Assembly (NCBI RefSeq): GCF_029194005.1
Contig: NZ_JARFVA010000003.1
Span: 124,001-188,000, forward strand
DNA length: 64,000 bases
Origin: Flagellimonas okinawensis
Lineage (GTDB): Bacteria; Bacteroidota; Bacteroidia; Flavobacteriales; Flavobacteriaceae
Direction: 5' to 3'
Position 1 is the stretch's first letter. The number at the start of each line of letters is the position of its first letter. Shown here piece after piece: positions 9,215-17,572 of the stretch. The translations under genes and the position numbers were made by a program. Below the pieces are notes generated by a model. The model was not told the origin of the DNA and made no database searches. It saw nothing but the letters and a program-made list of their open reading frames with translations.

Positions 9215-9257
9215 CAAAAGTAGAATCGGCCCTTGACCTAAAACATGACAGAAGTCA
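9215..9257 (-). promoter_or_regulatory. Fnr/Crp-type site plus -7 box upstream of usp-SLC13-pckA-pfk
   Basis: The dyad TGACAGAAGTCA (9246-9257; arms TGAC/GTCA) is followed on the minus strand by exactly 23 bp and then TACTTTTG (9215-9222), a full TAnnTTTG match. The usp start codon is 34 bp further on. No -7 box lies at the corresponding distance on the plus strand, so the ROK gene is probably not driven by this site. Confidence 0.75.
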
Positions 9258-9377
9258 TCCTTTTCCAACTTTTGCATGATATTAGGAAAAAATCCGCCTC
9301 CATAAAAATACGGGAAGTTATTTTTTTGACACCATAATACTTATATTTAAAACCCTTAAAAAAACTCGGATTTAAAT

Positions 9378-10349
9378 ATGGATTTAGTGATCGGCATAGA
9401 CATAGGAGGTACCAAGACCAAGATAGGTTTGGTGGATGAACATGGAGAATGCTATGAAAAGACTTTTTTTAGAACAAAGGAATATCCCAACCTGGACAAC
9501 TATTTGGATAAAATTAAATCCACTTGCGATGAACTTATCGCACAATTCGGGGAACAGGCGAATATTATAGGTTGTGGGATTGGTGCTCCCAATGCATCCA
9601 GTAAAAACGGGACCATTGAAAGTGCAAGCAATCTGGCATGGAAAGGGAGTGTTCCCTTGGTAAAACTGCTACAACAGCGAATGGATATGCCAATCCGTAT
9701 TATGAACGATGCCAGTGCCGCTGCCTTGGGAGAAATGCTTTTTGGTGGGGCTCAGGGCATGACGGATTTTATTGTAGTGACTTTAGGTACTGGTTTTGGT
9801 GCCGGAATAGTGGCCAACGGGCAATTGATAGATGGGTTTGATGGTTTCGCCGGAGAATTGGGGCATGTAGATATGACCATTGGCGATGGCAGGTTAACGG
9901 GATTGGGCGTAAAAGGTGGTCTTGAAGCGTATGTATCCGCCACTGGCCTAAAGCGTACCGTTATGTACATGCAAAGCAAATATCTGGTCGAGAGCCGCTT
10001 TAGGGATATCGCTTATAACGACCTGCATGGGGAGGACATAACCCGGGCAGCGGAAGAAGGGGACGAAATCGCCCTCAAGGCTTTTGATTACACTGCGAGG
10101 ATCATGGCCCAAGCGCTCGCTAATTTTACGGCTTTCACCCAACCAGAGGCATTTATTTTAATGGGAGGGCTTACCAATAGTGGAAAATGGATCATGACTC
10201 CATTAGAAAAATATTTTAACGGCTTTCTGTTGGATGTATATAAGGGCAAGGTTAAACTGATACATTCGACCATGCATGGAAAAACCGCTGCCATTTGTGG
10301 GGCGGCCGCCCTTATCTGGGAAAACAAAAAGAAACAAAGCGCCCAATAA
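9378..10349 (+). CDS. ROK family sugar kinase (glucokinase-like), zinc-motif cysteines absent
   Basis: Probably phosphorylates glucose or a related hexose with ATP. The 323-residue protein has the phosphate-1 loop GIDIGGTKTKIGLVDE at the N-terminus, the catalytic-region segment MNDASAAALGE, the phosphate-2 loop VTLGTGFGAGIV and the ROK segment GELGHVDM. Oddly, the zinc motif of the family, usually C-G-C-G-x2-G-C-L-E, reads TGLGVKGGLE, so all three cysteines are missing while the surrounding sequence is kept. It should therefore fold without zinc or bind substrate differently. Metal-free ROK proteins exist, but they are a minority. It stands alone between the divergent usp operon and the DUF2490 gene. 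Confidence 0.85.
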   Translation: MDLVIGIDIGGTKTKIGLVDEHGECYEKTFFRTKEYPNLDNYLDKIKSTCDELIAQFGEQANIIGCGIGAPNASSKNGTIESASNLAWKGSVPLVKLLQQRMDMPIRIMNDASAAALGEMLFGGAQGMTDFIVVTLGTGFGAGIVANGQLIDGFDGFAGELGHVDMTIGDGRLTGLGVKGGLEAYVSATGLKRTVMYMQSKYLVESRFRDIAYNDLHGEDITRAAEEGDEIALKAFDYTARIMAQALANFTAFTQPEAFILMGGLTNSGKWIMTPLEKYFNGFLLDVYKGKVKLIHSTMHGKTAAICGAAALIWENKKKQSAQ

Positions 10350-10378
10350 ACCTGGATACCTAAGATTAGGCCAATCTA

Positions 10379-10422
10379 TGACAAACATCATACTATAGCC
10401 GTTATTTTAATGGCAAACTTTG
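10379..10422 (+). promoter_or_regulatory. Probable Fnr/Crp-type site and -7 box upstream of the DUF2490 gene
   Basis: The dyad TGACAAACATCA (10379-10390) precedes AAACTTTG (10415-10422), a 5-of-6 match to the fixed positions of TAnnTTTG. The spacing is 24 bp instead of the 23 bp found at the other sites, and the box starts AA instead of TA, so this is the weakest member of the set. The start codon lies 28 bp past the box. Confidence 0.5.
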
Positions 10423-10450
10423 TACTCCTACAATCCAAAATACATCGCTC

Positions 10451-11179
10451 ATGGAGTTTACAAAGTATAGCTCAACATTGCTTTGTTCCATAATGCTATC
10501 TGCTTTCTTGCACCACTCAGTTTATGGTCAAAATTCTGAAGAAAACGAGTATGGGTCATGGTTCGTACTTTGCGGCACTACCAAAATCCATAAAGATTGG
10601 AGCGTACCCGCCGTTGGTATCCTAAAGCACAACCATATGGTGGACAAATACGGGTTTTTCTTCTTCAGGACAGGTGCTTCCTATCATATTAGTAGTGCTT
10701 CCACAGTTACAGGAGGCATGGCTCTGCTCAACTCAAATTCCTATTTGGAGCAAAACGATGTCGTCAACACAAATCAAATTTGGTTTTATGGCGAATACAC
10801 GCTCAAATCCAAAATCCACGGTCAATCCATTTCACAACGGGTTCGGTTTGAAAATAGACGATTGATCCATACAGAAGACCCAAAGACCAACAATAGGATC
10901 AGGTACCGGCTACAATATGTAAGACCCCTCTATAAAGATGTATACCTTAAGGCTTTTGATGAAGTGTTCCTTAATATGGAGGGCACTACTTTTAGTCAGA
11001 ACAGGATATTTTTTGGTGTTGGCCGACAACTTACCAAGAATTTGAAGGGGGATATTGGTTATTTTAACCGTAGGTTCAGAAACTCAAGTGAAAATATGAT
11101 CCGACTTGGACTCACTTTTCAATTTGACTTGACGGACAATGATTTGGCCGGACTTCCACACACAGACATAAACAACTGA
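10451..11179 (+). CDS. DUF2490 outer-membrane beta-barrel-like protein
   Basis: A 242-residue exported protein. The first 26 residues form a signal peptide (hydrophobic LLCSIMLSAFL, cleavage probably after SVYG before QNSEEN). The mature part alternates aromatic and polar residues in short strands (YGFFFFRTGASYH, WFYGEYTLKSK, RYRLQYVRPLY) and ends with IRLGLTFQFDL, as in small outer-membrane barrels; the pattern matches the DUF2490 family of Bacteroidetes. Function is not established for the family. It lies between a ROK kinase and tonB, and a weaker Fnr-type promoter precedes it, suggesting expression when oxygen is short. Confidence 0.78.
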   Translation: MEFTKYSSTLLCSIMLSAFLHHSVYGQNSEENEYGSWFVLCGTTKIHKDWSVPAVGILKHNHMVDKYGFFFFRTGASYHISSASTVTGGMALLNSNSYLEQNDVVNTNQIWFYGEYTLKSKIHGQSISQRVRFENRRLIHTEDPKTNNRIRYRLQYVRPLYKDVYLKAFDEVFLNMEGTTFSQNRIFFGVGRQLTKNLKGDIGYFNRRFRNSSENMIRLGLTFQFDLTDNDLAGLPHTDINN

Positions 11180-11210
11180 TTATCTGTTGTTTTACACCCC
11201 TTCATAAACC

Positions 11211-11253
11211 TGACTATTATCATATTTTCTGATTTTGAAGAAAACTACCTTTA
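11211..11253 (+). promoter_or_regulatory. Fnr/Crp-type site plus -7 box upstream of tonB
   Basis: The dyad TGACTATTATCA (11211-11222; arms TGAC/ATCA) is followed by exactly 23 bp and then TACCTTTA (11246-11253), which matches TAnnTTTG except for the last base. The tonB start codon lies 22 bp beyond the box. Confidence 0.7.
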
Positions 11254-11275
11254 ACATAGTTAAATAGTAAAAGTC

Positions 11276-12004
11276 ATGAAACCAAAAAAGAACCCAGACG
11301 TAGAAATTGGACGTAATAGTAGTCTTTATTTCATGATAGGACTTACTTCGGTATTGTTCATGACATGGCAATCCTTTGAAGTAAAGTTCTATGAAGAGGA
11401 ATCCAAAGTTTCTGAAGTTGTTCAATTAACCGACGAACTTAAGGAAGATGTACCGATCACTGAAATGATCAGAACCGCTCCACCTCCACCCCCTCCTTCA
11501 GCTCCTAACGTGATCGAGATCGTGGAAGATGTGGAAGATGTAAAAGAGACTATCATCGAGAGTACCGAAAGTAGTCAAGAAACATTTATCGAAGATGCTG
11601 TGGTACGCATTGAGGATGTAGATGTAGAAGAAGTGGAAGAAGAGATCATCGTACCCTTTGCAGTAATCGAACATGTACCGGTATTCCCCGGTTGCGAGGA
11701 CCTTCAAACCCAAGCTGAGCGTAAAGAGTGCTTTAACCAGAAGGTACAGGAGCACATCAAGGAAAACTTCAGTTATCCTCCCGCTGCTTTGGAGATGCAC
11801 ATTACAGGCAGGGTATATGTCCAGTTCGTAATCGACACCCACGGTAGGGTAAGTGGAATACAAAAAAGAGGTCCTGACAAATTATTGGAAAAAGAGGCTG
11901 AGAGAATCATTGCTTCCCTACCAAAAGTCAAGCCCGGTGAACAACGCGGAAAAGCTGTCAACGTAAAATACAGTATCCCGATCAACTTTATAATGCAAAA
12001 CTAA
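11276..12004 (+). CDS. Energy transducer TonB
   Basis: Couples the inner-membrane proton gradient to outer-membrane receptors. The 242-residue protein has a short cytoplasmic N-terminus, one membrane span at about 19-38, an acidic periplasmic linker with the proline run PPPPPPSAP (residues about 68-76) and a stretch dense in Glu, Asp and Val, then the TonB C-terminal domain (about 150-242) with GRVYVQFVIDTHGRV and YSIPINF. Just before it lies the motif VFPGCEDLQT...ECF with two cysteines, shared with the M56 protein at 47144-49012 and the lipoprotein at 45474-45953. No exbBD genes are adjacent. An Fnr-type promoter precedes the gene, and a bidirectional terminator follows it. Confidence 0.92.
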   Translation: MKPKKNPDVEIGRNSSLYFMIGLTSVLFMTWQSFEVKFYEEESKVSEVVQLTDELKEDVPITEMIRTAPPPPPPSAPNVIEIVEDVEDVKETIIESTESSQETFIEDAVVRIEDVDVEEVEEEIIVPFAVIEHVPVFPGCEDLQTQAERKECFNQKVQEHIKENFSYPPAALEMHITGRVYVQFVIDTHGRVSGIQKRGPDKLLEKEAERIIASLPKVKPGEQRGKAVNVKYSIPINFIMQN

Positions 12005-12022
12005 ACATACCCTAATACTTAA

Positions 12023-12050
12023 AAAGGCCCAAGAAATATCTTGGGCCTTT
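12023..12050. terminator. Bidirectional rho-independent terminator
   Basis: The arms AAAGGCCCAAGA (12023-12034) and TCTTGGGCCTTT (12039-12050) form a perfect 12-bp stem with a 4-base loop, flanked by A-runs on the left and T-runs on the right. It serves the convergent tonB gene and the deacylase gene. Confidence 0.92.
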
Positions 12051-12051
12051 T

Positions 12052-13254
12052 TTATTTATTGAACCATCTCGTATTGGAATACTCTGAAGATTTCGAGGCA
12101 CTTTCCCTGTTCTTTGCCCTTAAATGGGACCTGTCAAATTTTCTGGCCCTATAACCCATTAAGTGTAAAAAGGATTTGGCAAAAAAGCGTGCCACTCTCT
12201 GGTCTACCACCAAAGTAGCCTTTTCTGGATCGCCCCATTCCACACCCGGCAATTTTACCAAGATATGATCCACCCTAAATCGCCTTAGTTGTTTGGACAA
12301 CCAAAGCAAAAATTTAGGTATGGGCCTTATAAAATAGAAACCTTCATTCCCTTGCGCCTGGTATAACGGCATAAATATTTGACGCCGTTTGGTAGTCTTT
12401 AGCTCAACCCCGTCCACAAGTGCCAAACTAGCTCCTTTTGGTATTATCTGAAAATTGATGAACCCCGGGAACATCTTAAAATTATTCTCTGGCCCAATAT
12501 CGTGCTGGTGGTAGATTTCATAAAAGGTATGGGAATCACGTCCTGAATCGGATATCGCCTTCCTTAACCTTTCCAGCTCATCCTCGGAAGTTTCCAAAGA
12601 TTGGGTTAGGGCCAAAGAATATCGAATAAAATCCATACAGTTGGTCACAGCTTGCCCATCATCGTGCTGGCCGCTTTCAAAACCTAGGGATACATAGCCC
12701 AACTCATTGATATAACTGAGCAATGCCCCTTTTAAATACTCCTCGATTCCCAAAATAATGGGCAAAGGAAAATGGGAGGCAAATTTTCTGTTCAGTAGAC
12801 TGTCGTTCAGCACCATAAAAGGAATGGTATCACTAGAGGTGGTATGAAGGTCCAGAAAGTAAAATGGCGATGTTCCTCGCCTTAATATATCCTGTAGCAA
12901 TACATAAAGATGATTCAATTCATTCTCTTCACTATGATGTGCCCTATTACTTTCGATGATGTCCTCGATACGTTCCGGAAACCATATTCTATTGAAGTCT
13001 TCCTTTTGAAAACGCTGTCTGGTCTCCAGAGCTCCCAAGTTTCCCGATACACCATAGATATCCCCATGAACAATCGTGTTTTGGCCCCTAATTTGCTTGA
13101 AGACTTCCTTTAAGGCAAAAACACCTGCCGTTTCATTACCATGTACACCTCCAAAAAAAACCACGGTAGGACCGCCCGGTTTCCCTTGAACATGGTCAAT
13201 GATGCGATCTACATGTACATCCTTGTTCAGTGCTATGCTATGGACCAATGGCAT
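12052..13254 (-). CDS. Succinylglutamate desuccinylase/aspartoacylase family metalloprotein
   Basis: A 400-residue protein with the M14-like zinc fold of AstE and aspartoacylase, enzymes that split an amide bond between an acyl group and an amino acid. Zinc ligands are visible in GGVHGNETAG (His38 and Glu41) and LDLHTTSSD (His near 150), and a candidate catalytic Glu lies in LGFESGQHDD. Residues after about 270 form an additional C-terminal domain, ending in a basic tail. The gene follows the ligase-CBS gene by 2 bp, so both are almost surely one operon under an Fnr-type site. The partner looks like an amide-forming ligase, so the two may build and break the same compound (inference); the actual substrate is unknown. 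Confidence 0.82.
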   Translation of the reverse strand: MPLVHSIALNKDVHVDRIIDHVQGKPGGPTVVFFGGVHGNETAGVFALKEVFKQIRGQNTIVHGDIYGVSGNLGALETRQRFQKEDFNRIWFPERIEDIIESNRAHHSEENELNHLYVLLQDILRRGTSPFYFLDLHTTSSDTIPFMVLNDSLLNRKFASHFPLPIILGIEEYLKGALLSYINELGYVSLGFESGQHDDGQAVTNCMDFIRYSLALTQSLETSEDELERLRKAISDSGRDSHTFYEIYHQHDIGPENNFKMFPGFINFQIIPKGASLALVDGVELKTTKRRQIFMPLYQAQGNEGFYFIRPIPKFLLWLSKQLRRFRVDHILVKLPGVEWGDPEKATLVVDQRVARFFAKSFLHLMGYRARKFDRSHLRAKNRESASKSSEYSNTRWFNK

Positions 13255-13256
13255 GA

Positions 13257-15098
13257 TTATAAATCTGTTTTACTAATGATTCCCACGGTATGGTCATCCA
13301 CACAGACGGGCAAACACCCAATATTATATTTCTCCATCATCAATTCTGCTTCTTTAATCTCGGTCTTGGGACCGACCGTTATTACTTCCTTGACCATAAT
13401 ATCCGAGACTTTAGCCTCCTTTTTATCCAATTTTTCAAATCTTTCTATATGGCTCCAAGTAAGTAGGCCCACCAATTTTCCCCTTTCATTTTCAACCGGG
13501 ATATGGTGGATATTGTTCCATTGCATGATCGCAATGGCCAAGTTGGCATAATCGTCCTCGTAAAGTTTCAACAGCTTAGTGGACATGATCTGCCCTACCC
13601 AGTGAAAAGATTCCTTGGTCTTTGCCATACCCTTGATTGGCCCCCATTTGTGGACCGGTTCCAAGGTCTCTTGGTTATTGTACATGGCCCTGGTCAATTG
13701 GACAATGGCACTGTCCAGTTTCATCTGTTTACGTAAGGCCCTAAAATTCTTTATTTGCCATTCGGCTCCGGTACCACTTGTTAATCTCGACTCTATTACT
13801 CCCAATAACATTTTGATATCCTCCTCGTCAATATTGAATTTTCGCAAACCGTTGTAGGCAATCGGTAGAAGTTCTTGCTGTACCATTTTCTTTACCGTCA
13901 TAGTCTTGCCCATCCAAGAAAACACGGTGTGCCTTCCACTCATAGCCGCCCGGATAAAGTTGAGTTTGGCCACCTTAAAATCCATTAAGCTAGGCATATC
14001 ATCATACTTTTTGGGCCTGCCGGCCATTAGGCCCACCCAAAAGGCAAAATTGGCCATTTCATCCATTTCGGTTGGGCCGGATGGGATGTATCTATTCTCT
14101 ATCCGTAAATGCGGTTTTCCATTGCCCACACCATAGCATGGTCTGTTCCAGCGATAGATCGTACTATTAAAAAGACTCAAGGCTTCCAACTTTGGAATAT
14201 GGCCTTCTTCGAGCAGGTCCATAGAACTCTGCTCAATGGGCTTGGTCAACAAAATACGATGGGAAGATATATCTTGTTTAAATATCTCAGCGACCGATGC
14301 CTTTTGCCATCGCTCACCAAAACCTACCCTCGCCACTTGTTCCTTCACAGCTTTGGTCCATACCCTTGCATCGAGGCTTTGTTGGAACAGGGCAATACGG
14401 GTCTCCCTCCAAAGTTCCTTGCCCAAAAGGAGCGGTGAATTGCAGCAAATTCCCAAAACCGGTCCCGAAATGGCCTGGGCCCAATTGTAACTTTTGATAA
14501 AATCGTCCGGTGGTATCTGCAGATGTAGTTGAAAACTGGTGTTACATGCTTCAAAAAGTACTGAATCATGATGTAATGAAAGCTCATCCGCGCCTTTGAT
14601 CCTTAAAGAAAAATCATCACCGCGCCAAGTCTTCAGCACTTCATTTATTCTAGAGTACCTCTTAATGGGCGTCATAAAATCCATCCCAAGTTCATCTTTG
14701 CTGATGGTGGGAAGTATCCCTGTAAGAACAATTTTGGAACCATGCATTTTTGCTACTTTTTTTGCCTTTTCCAGCAAAGTGTGCAACTGATTCCCCATAC
14801 TTTTAAAACAATCCTTCTCCAGTTGTATGGGATCTAGGTTGGCTTCAATGTTATAGGTTGCAAATTCTGTGGTGAAGTGACCATCGTCTAAATCTTTCAA
14901 TATATCCAATGATTTGGGGGAAGGCCTGAATTCATCATTGATCAAACACATTTCCTGTTCTGCCCCGATACGCACAATATCATCCTCGATCAATCCATCC
15001 TTGATCATTTTTTCCAACGCTTGGATATCCTCGATTAGGTGCTGAACAAATGCTTTTCGCTCCTGTTCACTGAACGAACTTTCCACATGCTCTCCCAT
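13257..15098 (-). CDS. Glutamate-cysteine ligase-like (GCS2-type) protein fused to a CBS pair
   Basis: A 613-residue protein of two parts. Residues about 35-480 resemble the GCS2 carboxylate-amine ligase fold: GAEQEMCLI early on, EFATYNIEANLDP, and a later segment with HLRIENRYIPSGPT, as in gamma-glutamyl ligases that join a carboxylate to an amine using ATP. Residues about 500-613 are two CBS motifs (MSTKLLKLYEDDYANLAI and IMVKEVITVGPKTEIKEA), which usually bind adenine nucleotides and report energy charge. A ligase gated by AMP/ATP is therefore plausible. True glutathione synthesis is unlikely as no gshB neighbour is seen. It is divergent from hemN and first in an operon with an AstE-like deacylase. 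The substrate is unknown. Confidence 0.78.
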   Translation of the reverse strand: MGEHVESSFSEQERKAFVQHLIEDIQALEKMIKDGLIEDDIVRIGAEQEMCLINDEFRPSPKSLDILKDLDDGHFTTEFATYNIEANLDPIQLEKDCFKSMGNQLHTLLEKAKKVAKMHGSKIVLTGILPTISKDELGMDFMTPIKRYSRINEVLKTWRGDDFSLRIKGADELSLHHDSVLFEACNTSFQLHLQIPPDDFIKSYNWAQAISGPVLGICCNSPLLLGKELWRETRIALFQQSLDARVWTKAVKEQVARVGFGERWQKASVAEIFKQDISSHRILLTKPIEQSSMDLLEEGHIPKLEALSLFNSTIYRWNRPCYGVGNGKPHLRIENRYIPSGPTEMDEMANFAFWVGLMAGRPKKYDDMPSLMDFKVAKLNFIRAAMSGRHTVFSWMGKTMTVKKMVQQELLPIAYNGLRKFNIDEEDIKMLLGVIESRLTSGTGAEWQIKNFRALRKQMKLDSAIVQLTRAMYNNQETLEPVHKWGPIKGMAKTKESFHWVGQIMSTKLLKLYEDDYANLAIAIMQWNNIHHIPVENERGKLVGLLTWSHIERFEKLDKKEAKVSDIMVKEVITVGPKTEIKEAELMMEKYNIGCLPVCVDDHTVGIISKTDL

Positions 15099-15130
15099 TC
15101 TGATAGATTTTAAACCGTTATAAATCAGTA

Positions 15131-15173
15131 TAAATGTAAGGTATAGAACAGCTTAAAAATATGATACTCATCA
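15131..15173 (-). promoter_or_regulatory. Fnr/Crp-type site plus -7 box upstream of the ligase-CBS/deacylase pair
   Basis: The dyad TGATGAGTATCA on the minus strand (15162-15173; arms TGAT/ATCA) is followed by exactly 23 bp and then TACATTTA (15131-15138), a TAnnTTTG match except for the last base. The start codon lies 32 bp downstream. Confidence 0.7.
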
Positions 15174-15213
15174 GGCTCAATATATCGTATTTGGGGCCTT
15201 AGGACCGAAAGCC

Positions 15214-15256
15214 TGACAATTATCATGTTTTATACAAGGCATCAAAGGTAATTTTG
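15214..15256 (+). promoter_or_regulatory. Fnr/Crp-type site plus -7 box upstream of hemN-usp
   Basis: The dyad TGACAATTATCA (15214-15225) is followed by exactly 23 bp and then TAATTTTG (15249-15256), a full TAnnTTTG match. hemN starts 26 bp after the box. The oppositely oriented ligase operon has its own site 41 bp away. Confidence 0.8.
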
Positions 15257-15282
15257 ACCTATAATGAAATGGTATGTAGCTT

Positions 15283-16641
15283 ATGTGCGAATTAATTCAA
15301 AAATATAATGTCCCAGGTCCAAGGTACACCAGTTACCCGACCGTTCCATATTGGGATCTTGAAACATTTTCAGGCAAAAAATGGAAATCCAGTGTACTCA
15401 GGGCCTTTGAAGAAAACCCGGACGAAGGAATCAGTGTTTATATACATCTCCCCTTTTGTGAGAGCATGTGTACCTTTTGTGGGTGCCATAAACGCATTAC
15501 CAAACGTCACGAGGTTGAATCACCTTATATAAAAGCGGTTTTAAAAGAATGGGAACTATACGTTGACCTAATGGGTTCAAAACCCGTTATAAAAGAATTG
15601 CATTTAGGTGGTGGCACCCCTACTTTCTTTTCCCCCGAAAACTTAAAGTATCTTATTGAAGGTATTGTTCGTCTGAGCAAGAAAACCGATGACATAGAAT
15701 TCAGTTTTGAAGGACACCCAAACAATACGACCAAAGAACATCTACAAGCACTGTACGATGTTGGTTTTAGAAGGGTTTGTTATGGTGTTCAAGATTACAA
15801 CTTGACCGTACAACGCGCCATAAACAGAATTCAACCCTTTGAGAATGTCAAGAACGTGACGGAATGGGCACGAGAGATCGGTTACACCTCTGTTGGACAT
15901 GATATCATTTACGGATTGCCATTTCAAAATTGTTCGGATGTGGAAACGACCATCATGAAGACAAACGCTATTAAACCGGACAGGATCGCTTTTTATAGTT
16001 ATGCACATGTTCCTTGGTTAAAAGGAAATGGACAACGCGGTTATAAAGAAGAAGACCTTCCTTCTTCCGTGGAGAAAAAAGCACAGTACGAAATGGGTAA
16101 AAGAATGCTGGGCGAATCCGGTTACAAGGATGTTGGGATGGATCATTTTGCACTTCCTACCGATAGCTTGTACAAGGCTTTGGAAAACGGCACCCTGCAC
16201 AGGAATTTTATGGGTTACACCCCATCCAAGACCAAACTAATGATAGGCCTGGGAGCATCCAGCATTAGTGATAGCTGGTATGGTTTCGCACAGAATGTCA
16301 AAAACGTGGAGGAATACGAAAATTTGGTTTCACATGGAGTTATCCCTATTTTTAGGGGGCATATCCTCAATGCCGAAGACGAAATTATACGTAGGCACAT
16401 CCTCAATATCATGTGTAGGTTCGAAACCACATGGAGCCAAGAGGAAGAGGAGGTAGTTGATTTTGAGAGTATTTTGTCCAACCTTTCCGAACTCGAGGCG
16501 GACGGATTGGTCGAAATAGAAGAGACCCAAATAAAGGTCACCGACAAAGGAAGACCTTATGTTAGAAACATTAGTATGGCCTTTGATCTAAAAATGCATA
16601 GAAAAAAACCAGATACCCGAATATTTTCCATGACCGTTTAA
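15283..16641 (+). CDS. hemN: Oxygen-independent coproporphyrinogen III oxidase
   Basis: A radical SAM enzyme that decarboxylates two propionates of coproporphyrinogen III to give protoporphyrinogen IX without oxygen, supplying heme under anoxia. The 452-residue length is typical of true HemN rather than HemW. The iron-sulfur motif is C59-x3-C63-x2-C66 with the extra Cys68 (FCESMCTFCGC) characteristic of HemN, and the N-terminal PGPRYTSYPT is the conserved HemN trip-wire region. GGGTPTF binds SAM. A strong Fnr-type promoter precedes it, as in many bacteria where hemN belongs to the Fnr regulon. A stress protein gene follows after 17 bp. It would supply heme for the cbb3 oxidase encoded nearby. 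Confidence 0.97.
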   Translation: MCELIQKYNVPGPRYTSYPTVPYWDLETFSGKKWKSSVLRAFEENPDEGISVYIHLPFCESMCTFCGCHKRITKRHEVESPYIKAVLKEWELYVDLMGSKPVIKELHLGGGTPTFFSPENLKYLIEGIVRLSKKTDDIEFSFEGHPNNTTKEHLQALYDVGFRRVCYGVQDYNLTVQRAINRIQPFENVKNVTEWAREIGYTSVGHDIIYGLPFQNCSDVETTIMKTNAIKPDRIAFYSYAHVPWLKGNGQRGYKEEDLPSSVEKKAQYEMGKRMLGESGYKDVGMDHFALPTDSLYKALENGTLHRNFMGYTPSKTKLMIGLGASSISDSWYGFAQNVKNVEEYENLVSHGVIPIFRGHILNAEDEIIRRHILNIMCRFETTWSQEEEEVVDFESILSNLSELEADGLVEIEETQIKVTDKGRPYVRNISMAFDLKMHRKKPDTRIFSMTV

Positions 16642-16658
16642 CCTAAAAATGCAATAAA

Positions 16659-17480
16659 ATGAAAAGTATAATCGTACCGGTTGATTTTTCAAATCAATCC
16701 GAAAAAGCCCTTAAAGTAGCCGCATCCCTTGCCAAGCAACACGATGCGGAACTATTGGTGCTCCATATGTTAGAGCTTTCTCCCGCCATTATGGGGGAAT
16801 CTGGATACATATCCCAAGAGCAGGTAGTCCATTTGATTAAACTTGGCGAACAACGCTTCAGCGACTTTTTGGACCAACCCTATTTAAAAGGGATCAAAGT
16901 GGTTCCAGTAATCAAGCATTACAAAGTATTTAGTGAAGTGGCCGAGGTCGCAGAAAAGCACAAAGCCGATTTAATTGTTATGGGATCGCACGGTGCCGAC
17001 GGACTTCAAGAAATATTTATCGGCTCCAATACCGAGCGCGTTGTTCGAACTTCAGATATTCCCGTTTTGGTAATCAAGGGGGATGTTGAGGAATTCAAGC
17101 CCAATCATTTTGTCTTTGCCTCCGATTTTGAGGAAGAGAGCGTTCCCGCTTTAATAAAGGCCAATGAAATGGCAGATTTGCTCGGGTCTCAATTACACTT
17201 GGTATACATCAACACACCAGGGGACGAGTTTTTGAGCACTGAGGATGCCAACGCCAAAATTTCCAAATTCCTGGATGCCGCCAAGGTAGGAATGGAAGTA
17301 GAAATATATAATGATTACACCGTTGAAAAAGGTGTACTAAACTATAGTGATAAAGTATCAGCGGACCTTATCGGAATACCCACACATGGAAGAAGAGGCC
17401 TATCGCACTTTTTCATGGGAAGTATCGGCGAGGACATCGCCAATCATTCCGAAGCACCGGTGATCACCTTTAAGATCTGA
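16659..17480 (+). CDS. Universal stress protein, tandem UspA domains
   Basis: A 273-residue two-domain UspA protein. The first domain runs from SIIVPVDFSNQSEKALKVA to DIPVLVIKG and has a complete ATP-binding loop, GSHGADGLQEIFIGS (G-x2-G-x9-G-S). The second domain ends with PTHGRRGLSHFFMGS, in which the first Gly of the loop is Pro, so nucleotide binding is probably confined to the first. It starts 17 bp after hemN and is likely co-transcribed from the Fnr-type promoter at 15214. A terminator follows at 17517. Confidence 0.93.
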   Translation: MKSIIVPVDFSNQSEKALKVAASLAKQHDAELLVLHMLELSPAIMGESGYISQEQVVHLIKLGEQRFSDFLDQPYLKGIKVVPVIKHYKVFSEVAEVAEKHKADLIVMGSHGADGLQEIFIGSNTERVVRTSDIPVLVIKGDVEEFKPNHFVFASDFEEESVPALIKANEMADLLGSQLHLVYINTPGDEFLSTEDANAKISKFLDAAKVGMEVEIYNDYTVEKGVLNYSDKVSADLIGIPTHGRRGLSHFFMGSIGEDIANHSEAPVITFKI

Positions 17481-17516
17481 TGGGTTGCATTTTTGATTGG
17501 TTTCATGCAATTCAAA

Positions 17517-17552
17517 AAAAGAGGGGACAATTTTAAAATTGCCCCCTCTTTT
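17517..17552. terminator. Bidirectional rho-independent terminator
   Basis: The arms AAAAGAGGGG (17517-17526) and CCCCTCTTTT (17543-17552) enclose the self-complementary CAATTTTAAAATTG. It ends the hemN-usp transcript and the convergent CoA transferase transcript. Confidence 0.88.
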
Positions 17553-17572
17553 AGTTTAATACGTTACCATGG

